A DNA stretch of 64,000 bases. It comes from Poecilobothrus nobilitatus (taxonomy: Eukaryota; Arthropoda; Insecta; Diptera; Dolichopodidae). The notes beneath the pieces were generated by a model, which was not told the origin of the DNA, made no database searches, and saw only the letters and a program-made list of their open reading frames with translations. The stretch spans positions 147,178,177 through 147,242,176 of the forward strand of contig OX352772.1 of the NCBI GenBank assembly GCA_947095535.1, read 5' to 3'. Position 1 is the stretch's first letter. Each line of letters begins with the position of its first letter. Both the position numbers and the translations under genes were made by a program. Below are positions 46,415-57,658 of the stretch, in pieces.

Positions 46415-46764
46415 ATGTTGTGCATTAATGGATTTACTTTTGAACGCTATAATTTGAAACTTTCATTAAATAAACCAGGTGAAGTTCCACCTCAATACAA
46501 AGTAAGTGAAAATTATAATGCAGTTTCATTTGGTTTTAAAGAAGAACTAACAACAAATGAAATTAATAATTTTAAATGGGTTTATGAAATTTATGACAAA
46601 GACAAAGTAAATCCGGTCAAAATACAGTTTCCAAAATATATTATAGCAAATCAAAAGAATTAGTAGAATTGAAAACATTACGAATTTTAAAGAACGAGTT
46701 TCGAAAAAGTACTTTAACTGCGAATATAAATCATTATATGAAAAAACTCTATGTAAACAACTGT
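46415..46764 (+). pseudogene. Unrecognised coding-like sequence, array copy 1
   Basis: Orthologue of 36117-36466. It starts MLCINGFTFERYN and has a small in-frame length difference (YEIYDKDKVNPVK). The family is unknown. Confidence 0.35.
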
Positions 46765-46816
46765 TACGATATCTTTGTTGTAGCTGCATAAAATAACTCT
46801 AAATAATAAATTGCTT

Positions 46817-47244
46817 CCAGCTAATGGTGTAGTGGTTAAGACACCGGCCTTTCATAAAAAGGTCTCGGGTTCAAGCCCCAGCTGGGTCATATAAATTAAT
46901 AAAAATAATATAGATTTTTCTTATAATATATAATTAGTAGAATATAATTAAATTAAAAATAAAGTATAATATATCTTATAAATTATAATTAATATCATAT
47001 TGTAATAGCTATATAATAAAATAATAATAAGACTATAATTTTTGTATAAGATAATAGATGTCGTTGAATTAAAAGAAACGTCTTTCTTGTACAATAGCTA
47101 CAGCCGAGTAATCAACGGCTTAGTGAAATTAATGATTCACGAAACTGAAGCTTAGTCAAATATGAATAATAAATGACCTATTGAATGCCCTATACTCCTC
47201 CCTGGAATGGCAAGGAAAAGAAAAAAAAAAAAAATAAATAAATT
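46817..47244 (+). mobile_element. tRNA-derived SINE, ~428 bp
   Basis: The head (46816-46888) resembles a tRNA: acceptor strands TCCAGCT and AGCTGGG pair, A-box-like TGGTGTAGTGGTTAAGACA and B-box GGTTCAAGCCC follow in order. The body is AT-rich. The tail GAATGCCCTATACTCC resembles the 3' end of the LINE at 53.6 to 55.4 kb and ends in a poly-A/AAATAAAT stretch. The orthologous site near 36518 in the other array copy is empty, so this is a real insertion. Internal RNA polymerase III promoter boxes would drive it. Confidence 0.75.
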
Positions 47245-47482
47245 AAGATTTTTAAAGTTCACAATAAAATTTAAAAAAAATAAATTATATTATGCCCCAC
47301 AAAAATTTAGTGTAAAAAAAAATATTGTCATCGGAGCTATACAACACTAGTGATATATACTGTATAGTATTCCATTCCTGTATAGTATTTAATTTCATTA
47401 TATATATTTTTTTAATTTTACAATAGGTTAAATATATATGTACCTGTTATAATAATAAGAACCTAATATAAGTTTGTAACTA

Positions 47483-50100
47483 TTATAATAATAAAAATAA
47501 AAATAAAAAAATAAAATAATGTGATATGAGATCAGAATTATCGTCTTCCGCACTGGGAGCTGTTGCCATTGATGATGTATTTTGGTTGTTTTGATCCATT
47601 TCGGATGCTGTATCGGTTGAAACATTTTCATGTTCTCTTCTTGCGCTTGATAAAAAATTTGCCTCGAGTTTCAGTTTGGATAGCGCTTCTGCCACTTTAA
47701 TTGTATATCCGGGCATATATATATATGAGCTCATAGTTGTACTCTTCAAGCCGTAATTTCCAACAATTTAATTTGGCGTTGTTTTTGCTGTTTCTCAGGG
47801 TAAATGTTAATGGTTGATGGTCGGTTAATATTTTAATCTTTTTGCGCCATATAGATAGTTGCGTAATTTGTCCAGTGCCCATATAATTGCAAGCATTTTT
47901 CTCTCGTTGGTGGCGTAATTTTCTTTTGTTTTATTAAGGGATCTTGATATGAACGTTATGGGTGTATCTTTGCTCATTTCACTGGACGGCTCCTATTGCT
48001 TCATTTGAGGCGTCTGTCGTGAGATTAAAATTGTTTATCAAAGTCCCTAAATATAAGAAGTTCAGTTGATGATAATAATTTCTTTCAATTTCGCAGTAAA
48101 CTCATTTTATTTAAACCTTATTTTGATCTTCTTTGACTGGTTTGATTTAATTTGAGCATTTTCACCTCTCGTCAAGTTGGTTAGAGGTCTAGAAATTTTT
48201 GCGAAATCTCTGATCAATCGCTGTAATAGGATGCTTAGCCTAAGTACAATTTCAGTTTCTTGAGATTTACGGGAGGAAGAATTTTTGAAATGCTTGAATC
48301 TTTGATGGGTCTGGTTTGATACCTTGACTTGTTATGATATATCCGGGAAATTAGACTTCTTGCTTCAGAAATTCTCTTTTATCATGATTGACTTTTCAGT
48401 TTGCTGTTTGTTATTTTTTGAATACCTTTTCAATATTTGGAAGATGTTCTTTCTCGCTTTTACTACCAAAAATGATCACGTCGTCGATGTATGCGTAGCA
48501 AATCTTTCCGTTATATTCTTTGAGTACATCGTTGATCATGCGTTGGAAGATCGCGGGCGCTTTCTTCAGTCCAAAAGGTATTAGTGTGAAAAATGCAGTT
48601 TTTGGAATGTCTCTTGATTTCATCCTTTTCTGGTGAAATCCAGAAGTTAAATCGAGTGTGGTATAAATTGAGTTTCCCAAACTAGTTATTGTTGATGCTA
48701 TATCCGGAATAAGGTTGGTATCCGAAACTGTAACTGTATTTAATCTTTTGAAGTCGATTACAAGTCGATTTTTTTTAAAAAATGAAGCTTCCATTTTCTT
48801 TTTTACGATCCATATGGGCGAGTTATATGGACTTTTTGAAGGTCTTATTATTCCATCTTGAAGTATTTGATTTATTTGTTTTTCTACTTCCGCTCTCATG
48901 CGGACAGGATATGGATGAACTTTACTGTAAATAGGTTCATTACTTATAGTTATAATTTCAGCTTTTACAGATGTGTCGATGGTTTCTTGATTGATGATTG
49001 AACCGAAAAGCTCATTGTATTGATTAGTTAACCCTTATAACTTAGTTCTTGTGCTTTTATCCAAGTGGTTATCGCAAATTTCAATGCTGTTAACTTGGAG
49101 AGATAGGTTCTCTTTTAGTGGTATTTATTTTCCAGGAGCTATTGTAAGCGTGTGATTTTTCGGTCGATTACCACTTCGAGTTCTTTGAGTATGTCGTCGC
49201 CTATTATCCCATTGAAATTTTTTAAACCAGGTAGTATAAAGAATTCTGAGTTTAGGTATTACCAATGCATTCACAATATTTTACCACTATTTTCTTTGAT
49301 ATTTCTATATCTCTTCCTGCCGACTTAATTTTGAATATTTAGTTTGTTGGTATTGCGTTTGCTAATTCTGTTTTTATAGAATTCTTGTTTGCACCGGTAT
49401 CTTGCAAGAATTTAAGAATTTCGTCGTTTTTTGTAATACATTCTAAGTAGAGTATGCTACTAGGCTTGATTGAGGCTTGATTGGTAAAATATATTTTCTG
49501 CTCATCATATTTCTTTTCTTATTCTTCTTCTTGGTCATCGTACTTTTGGATGTAATCTTCGTAATTCTCATCGTATTTTTCCAAATCAGTTGTTTCGAGA
49601 TTGAAAATTCTTTTTGGATTTGGTTGCATACCTGGTCTATAATTGGTATTATTTCGGGCTCTCGATAATTCATTTTTTGACGGATCAACCTCCATCGATA
49701 AATTTTTTGGTTGTGCCGGTCTTTGAGAGAAATTTTTTCGCATTGGTTGATATGTGCTTTGGTTTGGCTGTTGATTATTGTACGTAATTATTCCGATTTT
49801 GTGGGTATGTGTTTTGTTTGGTTTGCTGATACGTATTTTGAATATTTCTCTGTTGTGGTTGCATTTGGAATGGTTTCTTCTTTATAATTTGATTCGTTTG
49901 TTGTGCCATTGTGCTGGAATTTTAACTGTGGATTGTGATATTACAGCAATTAGAATTTTAGATTTCCAGATGATAAGAGTTCGCTTCGGGTGGTGTTTGC
50001 GGTCTCTGTATCCTTAGCATATTTGAAAGGTTTTCATTGAGGCTTCTGACAAAGACATCTAGTACTCTATCACGATAGGTTTTAGTTAGAGAGGTAGTAT
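47483..50100 (-). pseudogene. Array copy 1: Gag, protease, RT, RNase H (least deleted copy)
   Basis: Gag retains an upstream part near 50090-50010 (YRDRVLDVFVRSLNENLSNM) that copies 2 and 3 lack, then the QN-rich part. The protease keeps the catalytic LQDTGAN near 49400. RT at 48899-48411 has LVIDFKRLNTVTVSD, TTLDLTSGFHQ and YAYIDDVIIFGSKS. RNase H and connection run from about 47930 to 47483. Stops and indels remain throughout. Confidence 0.78.
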
Positions 50101-50139
50101 AAATATGGGGTTTCTGCGGCAGTCAAAATCATCTGATTA

Positions 50140-51190
50140 GTTTTTGACAGTTGTTTGTGTTTTGGAAAAAGATTTTTAATAGGATTTGATTAGTTGTTAG
50201 TGTTTTGAGAAATGGTTTTCAGTATGTTGTTAGTCGTTATTAGTGAATATGTCGTTATTAGTGAGTGAATGGGAAAAGTAGTAAGATTAATGAGAATGTA
50301 TGATATGTTATGATATTAGTAGATGTCCTTATTAGTGAGTGAATGGGAAAATGAGTAAGATTAATGGGAATGTTTAATTTGTTCTGATATTAGTAGATGT
50401 CGTTAGTAATAAGTGAATAAGATTAACGGGAAGTTAATTTGAACGTCTAATATGTTGTAATGTTGATAGATGTCACAATTTTTGAAGGAATGGTATTAAT
50501 GGGTATGTAGTAAGAATAATAAAAAAAGGGGTGAACAGTTTAATATGAAAAGGAATAAAAAAGTAGTTTTTAAAAGTTGTTTGTGTCTTGGAAAATGATT
50601 TTTAATTGGATTTTTATGAGTTATTTAGTGTATTGGAAAATGATTTTTAATAGGATTTGATTAGTTGTTAGTGTTTTGGGAAATGATTTTCAATGGGTAG
50701 TTAACAGGAATTTTTATTTATATTAGTACACATCACAATTTATGAGTATTGTATTAGCGAGGTATACTGATATTTTTGGAATTATTAGGAAATAAATAAA
50801 AAATAAAAAAAGGGGTGAAGAGATCAGTTTAATATGAAAAGGAATAAAAAGGTCAATTTAATATGAAAAAGTAGTTTTTAAAGTTGTTTATGTCTTAGAA
50901 AATGATTTTAAATAGAATTTTACGAGTTATTTTGTATCTTGGGAGTGATTTTTAATAGGATTTGATTAGTTGTTACTGTCTTGGGAAATTATTTTTATTG
51001 GGTAGTTAACAGGAATTTTTATTTATATTAGTAGATATCACAATTTGTTAGGAAATAAATGAAAAATAAAAAAAGGGTGTAAAGATCAGTTTAACATGAA
51101 AAGGAATAAAAAAAGTCAGTTTAATATGTGGAAGTAAAAAAAAGGGGTGAAAATAAAAAAGAAAGAAAAGATTAGTTTAATATGAAAAGA
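50140..51190. repeat. AT-rich complex tandem repeats
   Basis: Two nested arrays. Units of about 74 bp (ATGTC[GC]TTATTAGTGAGTGAATGGG) start near 50249, 50322 and 50397. Units of about 260 to 290 bp begin AAAAAAAGGGGTGA near 50520, 50806, 51067 and 51127. They follow the interrupted gag of array copy 1. No coding sequence was seen. Confidence 0.65.
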
Positions 51191-51368
51191 ATAAGAAAAA
51201 CCACCCACTCTGGTTAAACTTTAGTATAACTATTTTAAAATATTACCCTCCTACTATAGTTTTAAAACAAAAGACAGTTTTTCTGTAAATTATATATATA
51301 AAAATAAAATTTTATCTCCCTACTAGTTTTTAAAACAAAACGACAGTTAAAGGCAAATATTATAAGAA

Positions 51369-52285
51369 ACAAGTAAAAGTAACAGTAAGTCGACTACTCC
51401 AATTCATCTCAAATTTTAGAGACATCAACAGGGTAGAACATTCTTATATCAAATTTCAAGTTTATATATTTATTAATTTCGAAGAAATGCTTGTTTGGTC
51501 GTAGGAGTTGTGTGGCAGATACCCGAACAACCATTCTAATTCATCTTAAATTTTGGAAAAATCAGGGATTCAGGAAACAACACCCTAGTACCAAACTTGA
51601 ACTTTCTATCTTTATTAATTTCGAAGATATGCTTGTTCGGTTTTGGGAGTTGTATAGGAGGTACCCGAACGACCATTCCAATTCATCTCAAATTTTAGCA
51701 AATCAGGGATTTAGGAAACAGCACCCTCGTATCAAATTTGAAGTTCCTATCTTTATTAATTTCGAAGATATGCTGGTTCGGTTTTAGGAGTTGTATGGGA
51801 GGTACCTGAACAGCTCCTCCAATTCATCTCAAATTTTGGACAAATTAAGGATTCAGGAAACAAAACCATAGTACCAAATTTGAAGTTTCTATCTTTATTA
51901 GTTTCGAATATATGCTTGTTCGGTTTTGGGATTTGTATAGGAGGTACCCGAACAACCACTCCAATTCATCTCCAATTCTAGAGATATCAGGGATTCAGAA
52001 AAACACACCCTCGTACAAAATTTTAAGTTTCTATCTTCATTAATTTCGAAGATATGCGTATTCGTATTCCTTAGTCATTGTTAACCTACAGTATAAATTT
52101 CATCAAGATAGAATCATTATTTTTTGAGTTATCGTGCGTACGGACGGACATCGCTAAATCGACTCAGGAGGTGATCCTGATTCAGAATATATATACATGT
52201 CTATACCTAACTCGCTTCCTTTTGGTGGTTACAAACACCATACCAAAGTTAATATACCCTATACTTAATGTGTAGGGTATAAAAA
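51369..52285. mobile_element. Second copy of the 150-bp-unit repeat family
   Basis: Starts AACAAGTAAAAGTAACAGTAAG and ends near TATACCCTATACTTAATGTG, matching the ends of the 17771-19763 copy. The inside has about four units of roughly 150 bp with TTTCGAAGATATGCTTGTTCG and GAGGTACCCGAAC. It abuts Maverick-type element B. Confidence 0.65.
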
Positions 52286-52497
52286 GTTCGTTAATTTATA
52301 ACTTACGAATTAATTAGTTATTATCCTATTTTAAACGATAACATTTCAGTTTTATTGTATTTGAATGATAAATAATTATGATTTAAACTATAATAACTAC
52401 TATAAATAGTAGAATATTTTCTTAAAAAATTATTAGTCTGAAATCAGAACAGAGCAGGAACCAGTTCACTAGAAGATGAATTTGCAAACAGAAAATT

Positions 52498-53002
52498 ATG
52501 AAGCTAGATATATTTTTTTCTACACAAGAAATGGATGAATTGTTTACACAGGAACCAAATAATTTAAAAGAAAGTGTAAACATTTTCTTTAACACGGAGA
52601 ATACAAGCGGAAATGATACCACCAAGTCAACCAACTATTACTCGTAGAAAAAAACGAAAGCAAGTACATCATAAGCAAGGTAAAGATATGGTAGTGATAA
52701 CAAAAAAACAAAAATTATTAAATAAATTTAAAGGCATTAGCAACAGTAAACAAAAGAAATTTTTAAAAGTAAAAGAAATGGATGTAGAAATCCCATACAT
52801 GATCGAGGTCGTAAAACAAATTAAAACTAATTATGGGTTAAAATGGGTTCTTGAAACATCAAAATATATAATTTGGTTGCCTAAGAAATATTCTTTACTT
52901 TTCGAAAAAAATTCAGATTTTGTTGAAGAAATTAACAACGAGACGTATTCCGTTACAGCCGACATAAGCGGTAATTTAAATTTATTACTAAATGTAATTT
53001 AA
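52498..53002 (+). pseudogene. OB-fold-like small protein with basic N-terminal part (probable frameshift)
   Basis: An ATG at 52498 opens a frame (MKLDIFFSTQEMDELFTQEP) that is lost near 52600. The 129-codon frame at 52613-53002 continues with TRRKKRKQVHHKQGKD, a basic stretch. Then come PYMIEVVKQIKTNYGLKWVL and IIWLPKKYSLLF, the same strand pattern as the candidate at 7906-8181 in element A. A role in binding single-stranded DNA is an inference. It is convergent with the integrase end. Confidence 0.5.
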
Positions 53003-53111
53003 TTTTTTCAATATTAATAATTAAAATCTAAATCATGTACCAAAAAAAAAAAAAATAAATAAATAAAAATGAAAAGAAAAACATTTGATTCAAAATTAAA
53101 CATTATTCTTT

Positions 53112-53575
53112 TTCTTTATCCACGAATAATGGCTACTGTCAAACCCTAACAATTTTACAAATACTTTATTTTCTTTTTTTTTAATACTTTTTCAACTAAA
53201 TATGCATCAGGATACTTTGCAGGTGATAGTTCTGAATCATAGAATCCGGCAGATATCAAATTACCTTTATAATCAGTTAAAGTATATGTGACGGTATTAG
53301 ATATATTTTCTTTTCATATTTTGAAAATTTCTGTTTTGACCAGTTTGGTTGGTAACCTTTCTCAAAAGTTTTTTTATATATACTTATTCTAACAAAATCT
53401 CCCACTCTATATTTACCCTTGTGGAATATCTTTGGATGATTGTGTACTGTTTTTAATAAAAATTTTTCATTGCTTTTTTTCTTTATAACCTCATTAGGTT
53501 TCATTTTGATTGTACGATGTTTTGTTGAATATATACATATGAATGAATGCATATTTATAATCCACAGGTCACCAC
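53112..53575 (-). pseudogene. Integrase C-terminal part of element B (SH3-like and chromodomain-like)
   Basis: Reads STKHRTIKMKPNEV, GKYRVGDFVRISIYKKTFEKG, then after a frame change LTDYKGNLISAGFYD and DAYLVEKVLKKKK, with VKLLGFDSSHYSW in a shifted frame. The order (core end, SH3-like, chromodomain-like VK-LGF) is that of Maverick integrases. It is separated from its N-terminal half by the LINE at 53576-55368. Confidence 0.75.
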
Positions 53576-55368
53576 AGCCCTTAGTAGCACTAGAAAATCA
53601 GATATCATTATATTAATGGGTGGGTTCAAAAGTAGGCTCAGATAACAATGGACTTAATAGTGTTATGGGCCACTCACGGTTACCATACAAAGAATGGCAA
53701 TGGTGAAAGATTCATTGAAATATGCCAAACATTCAACCTCACGATTGGTGGTACACTATTTCCGCTTAAGAACATACACAAATATATACACCAAGTGGTA
53801 CATACACCAAGTGGTATCGCCAGAAATTAAATCGACCACATATCTGTAAGCAGAAGATGAAGAACCTCGATGACTGATGTAACAAATAGAAGAGGTGCTG
53901 ACATCAATAGTGATCAAGAATTGCTAACAGGCGACTTCAAGCTAAAAATAATCAGAAACAACAACACCAGCAACACAACGTTTAAACCTTCACAACCTAT
54001 TAAATACCCAAATTAAGTCAAATATATCCACCACTATCAGAGAAACAATTCATCCAAATGCACACTGGGAAGAAGTTGTTGAGAACATAAGTCAGATCGC
54101 AGAACAAACGCTCGGCACTGTCCAACTCGAGAGAAAAAATTGGATCTGTGATGAAACATGAAAAAAAAGGCCTTATTGTGAAACTTCCCAAAAAAGGAGA
54201 CCTACAAAACTGCAACAACTGGAGGGGTATAACTCTGCTGAACATAATATACAAAATAATCACAACCATACTGAGTCGAAGAATACAATCCGAAATAGAA
54301 CAAAATAGAAGAGATGAATAAGCAGATTTTCGCCCAGATAGGAGCTACGCAGATCACACCAACACGCTCCGGCTAATCATAGAGCAATCTGTAGAATGGC
54401 GATCTCCATTATATCTCTTGTTCATCGATTTTAAGAAGGCTTTCGACACAGTTCATCGTATGGAATGCATTGAGAAAAAAAGAACAATCGATAAACTCAT
54501 ACGAATAATAGAAGCAATGTATGAAGACGCGGAATTAGCCGTGCCACACAACGGCAAAACAAGTAACACATTCACCACAAATGCCGGAGTAAGACAAGGA
54601 TGTCCACTCTCACCACTATTATTCACCCTTGTAATAGATGAGGTTATGGTAAAAGCAGGCTCTTTCGGAAAGGGAATAAGATGGGATCTCTCACGGAAAC
54701 TTGAAGATATAGACTATGCGGATGATATATGTCTGCGCATAGATTCTGTGACATTCAACACAAAGCAGAACAGCTACAGCAAGCAGCACGCAAAGTCGGA
54801 TTAACAATTAGCGCAGATAAAACCAAGGCCATCAGAATAAACAACACCAATACAGACACCATCACGATAGAAAATCATACAATCGAATATGTTGAGCTCC
54901 TACCTTGGAAACATACTAACAACAAACGGAGGTACGGAGGAAAATGTTAGCAACAGACTTCGCAGACTTCGAAAAGCGGCAAATAACCAGAAAAAACAAA
55001 AATCAGAATATTAAGAGCATGCATATTATCAACTCTTCTATACTGCAGCGAAACTTGGCTGACTACAAACAACATCAATAAGAAATCTATGGCAGCTCAT
55101 AGACGAAGAACCGAAAATGAGCCAGATAAAACGAAAAAAATGGATAGGCCAAACTCTGACAAAAGAACAAACAAATATAACCAGAATGGCCCTAGAATGG
55201 AATTCCCAAGGAAGTCGAAGGCGAGGCCGACCCAACAACACCTGGCGTCGAACAGCTACAGCCGAATTAGCTAGAAATGGGCAAACCTGGGAGGAAATCA
55301 AAACTAAAAATAGAGTGCAATGGAGAAGGCAAGTGGATGCCCTATGCTCCCCCGAGGAGTAACCGAAA
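53576..55368 (+). pseudogene. 5'-truncated LINE inserted into the element B integrase
   Basis: An endonuclease scrap (ERFIEICQTFNLTIGGTLFP, IDHISVS-like) is followed by a deletion. RT begins with KKGDLQNCNNWRGITLLN, LLFIDFKKAFDTVHR and NAGVRQGCPLSPLLFTLVID, with the catalytic box DYADDICL. The C-terminal domain is KRKKWIGQTLTKEQ plus RRRGRPNNTWRR, ending DALCSPEE and a poly-A. It resembles the RTE-like group often annotated as craniofacial-development-protein-2-like. Flanks TTTATAATCCA and TTAATAGAATCCA may be a diverged target-site duplication. Confidence 0.78.
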
Positions 55369-55379
55369 AAAAAAATTAA

Positions 55380-56095
55380 TAGAATCCAAAATGTGAATGT
55401 AAATTTTTCCCACATATGCGTTTTAAAGTTCGATTGAACCCTTCAACAATTGATGCCTATAATTCTGAAAATGTATGATAGTGATGAATATTTTTTCTAT
55501 TCGTATATTGCTAAAATTTAGTATTGAAAAATTCCTTTGCCTGATCATAGTAAATATTTTTAGATAGACTATCAGCTTTTCTGAATACTTTTTTGATTGC
55601 ATCTAAAACGTTGTCAGCATTTTTGTTTTTAACGGGTTCTGCTTATGCGTATTTTGAAAATGTATCTGTTACTGTTAGTAAATATTTATATTCTTATATT
55701 TATATATATAATATTTATATTTATATTATCTCAACCAAAACTATTTGCCATGTGTCATTTAGTCCTCTTCGTATAAATCTCCTTCGAGGAAATTTTCGTT
55801 TAGTTGGTCTATGAATCCCTTCAACAATTTGTTTTCTTGACATTTTTGTATACCAAGCAATTAAATTTTTCAGTTCTTCTTCATATTTTTGTACAGAATA
55901 ACATTCACAGGTATTTGGTCCTGAAGTTGAATTATCATAAACTCAAGGACACGAAATTAAGTGTGTTCCCTAATTTGAATAGCACTCTGCCATCCTTTCA
56001 AAGTTTTCTAAATGTTCTTGCAAATATAGAATACGTTGTTTATGTTCATCTAGTAATATAGAAGAATAAATTTTGAGGAAGTCTTCCACATCCAT
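55380..56095 (-). pseudogene. Integrase N-terminal half of element B
   Basis: Starts at ATG 56095 (MDVEDFLKIYSSILLDEHKQ), aligned with element A. It includes a DNSTSGPNTCECYS zinc-type segment, RRGLNDTWQIVLVE and, near 55430, RFNRTLK-like sequence followed by THMWEKFT. Stops occur (for example after CYSN). The reading is cut by the LINE poly-A at about 55370. Confidence 0.78.
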
Positions 56096-56118
56096 TGTGA
56101 AGTATAAATAAAATAAAA

Positions 56119-56239
56119 TTATAAATTTCTTCGTTTATATCCTTTTTTTAAATCAATCCAGTACACAATAGACATATCATTAAGATCATTAAGATATGTC
56201 TATTGTGTACGGGATTATAAATTATAAATTTCTTCGTTT
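56119..56239. repeat. Hairpin flanked by 18-bp direct repeats
   Basis: Arms GTACACAATAGACATATC (56161-56178) and its exact reverse complement (56193-56210) enclose a 14-base loop, extended by CC/GG pairs after one mismatch. The hairpin is flanked by direct repeats TTATAAATTTCTTCGTTT at 56119-56136 and 56222-56239. It may be a small foldback insertion with its duplicated target. Confidence 0.75.
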
Positions 56240-56398
56240 TTACACTTTATTTTATTTTGAAAATTGGTAATTTAAATGGAACTCACTATTTAATCTATAT
56301 CTATATAATAAAAGAAATAGTTAATCCTTTGCAGTCTCTTTTAATCTTTAACTGAAAAATATAAGTTTAAGCAAATAAAACAAATCCATATAAATATT

Positions 56399-56464
56399 AA
56401 TCATACTGTTTTATTATATACCTAATTCCTTTTATAATTAGTTATATAATAAAACAGTATGATT
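56399..56464. repeat. Second perfect hairpin, 22-bp arms
   Basis: Arms begin AATCATACTGTTTTATTATA and pair exactly with 56443-56464. The inner CTAATT/AATTAG pair adds six more base pairs after one mismatch. It lies 160 bp from the first hairpin. Confidence 0.75.
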
Positions 56465-56508
56465 TCGATATTTGTTTGTAATAATTTTATAATGTTTTCT
56501 TTAACATG

Positions 56509-56830
56509 ACAGGCATTTCAAAAAATATCTCGAGTTATTGTATTGAACTTTATAGTAACCTTGTGGTATATATATTTCATCTTGTAACTTCAGTTGTTGC
56601 TTTTCTTAACACATATTCAGATATTTTGTTAAGTATGCTTTTACGACGTCTTCAGCGCTTTTATTATATGTTATAACTATTCACTGATAGTATAGAAATT
56701 ATCTATTTCCTCTTCATTTAAAATAAAAAATATTTGTCCTTTGTGATAAGGTTTAACGTTTAAATTAATTTTAGATGAATACGTTTTGCAGAATTTTTTT
56801 TCAAAAGCTGACTGTATACCACATTCCATT
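56509..56830 (-). pseudogene. Homologue of the element A 206-residue gene, decayed
   Basis: On the minus strand from about 56830: KFCKTYSSKINLNVKPYHK, IFFILNEEEIDNFYTI. After frame loss comes AYLTKYLNMC, a stop, then EKQQLKLQDEIYIPQGYYKV and NNSRYF. The same succession (KYFERC, KFKLEQEDFYIP, CNYSRLF) ends the intact gene at 6139-6759. Both lie immediately beyond the protease, so this is a conserved block gene of unknown function. Confidence 0.55.
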
Positions 56831-57083
56831 CATTATAGTTGTAAAAAATGTATACAATTTTGTTTGATTATTACGAATACGAAAAATATTGAAATGAAAA
56901 TTGAAATTGAAATGAAATAAAATTGAAATGAAATTCTTGCTTCACAAGACTCTGGATCAAAACCAAGCGAGACTGCTAATGTGTGTCCCTTATTTAAAAA
57001 ATATGTATAAACTAACAGCAAGTTTTTATTAGTATTGCATTCTTCGATTGTTATAATCAAACTAAATATTTACAATCACTGAT

Positions 57084-57588
57084 TTAATACTTATATTTTT
57101 TAGCAATACATGACTGTAAAGTTTTATTTTTTCCCAATATACGTTTAAATTCTTTCATTATACATTTATCATTTTCTATGTTGTTTTTTATATTATCAAC
57201 ATTGTTAAATAAATTCAAAAAATTATTTATAATTTTGTTCTGACATCGATAGTATAAGTAAACACAGCAATATTGACCACAAAAATCAGAAAAATCACTT
57301 TGCACAATCACAATCACGCATTCCATTAAATACAATACAGTGTTTTTTAAATATATTAATAATTTGTTTTTCACATGACGATCTTCCATAAGAGTGAAAG
57401 TATACATCCTTCTTCTGGTATAAAAATTGCCAACCAATGTTCTCCAGGATCTTTAGATATCTGTGTATTAACAACGAAAAAGATGGACTTTCGATAAGTT
57501 TTGGTATACGATTCAGCGCTTAAACTCCATTAAATAATTTCTTTGTATTATTATTACATTTCAAAATTTCTACAATTTCTAAGAAATG
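57084..57588 (-). pseudogene. Adenain-type protease of element B, frameshifted
   Basis: Starts near 57588 (HFLEIVEILKCN-like). It contains the catalytic His in GEHWLAIF and the nucleophile region SDFCGQYCCVYLYYRCQ, then a helical tail to 57084. The region with the acidic triad residue is disrupted, and several frames are needed. It corresponds to 5597-6046 in element A. Confidence 0.7.
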
Positions 57589-57658
57589 CATGTCGTTGTG
57601 TTGAAAACACAATAATTTCTTAATGTCTTATGGCTTTTTTTGTTTGTATATACTTTAT

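Larger units (their letters stand above)
27640..50130 (-). mobile_element. Head-to-tail array of errantivirus-like gypsy elements (~2.3 copies)
   Basis: Reading the minus strand from 50.1 kb there are gag, PR, RT and RNase H (to 47.5), a LINE in the opposite strand, integrase (43.3 to 42.3) and env-like (42.0 to 41.6). The series then repeats: gag to RNase H (39.3 to 36.7), LINE, integrase (33.2 to 32.5), env-like (32.1 to 31.7), and a third gag to RT (29.5 to 27.6). The repeat period is about 10 kb and copies look only a few percent diverged. The 2.2-kb spacers hold a Helitron, 140-bp repeats and presumably an LTR, which I could not delimit. Confidence 0.8.

Noticed and set aside
46816..46888. 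Functional tRNA gene
   Set aside because: Acceptor pairing and A/B boxes are present, but the anticodon arm (GGCCTTTCATAAAAAGGTC) does not give a standard 5-bp stem with a 7-base loop, and the T stem has a mismatch. With the AT-rich body and A-rich tail, this is a SINE head.
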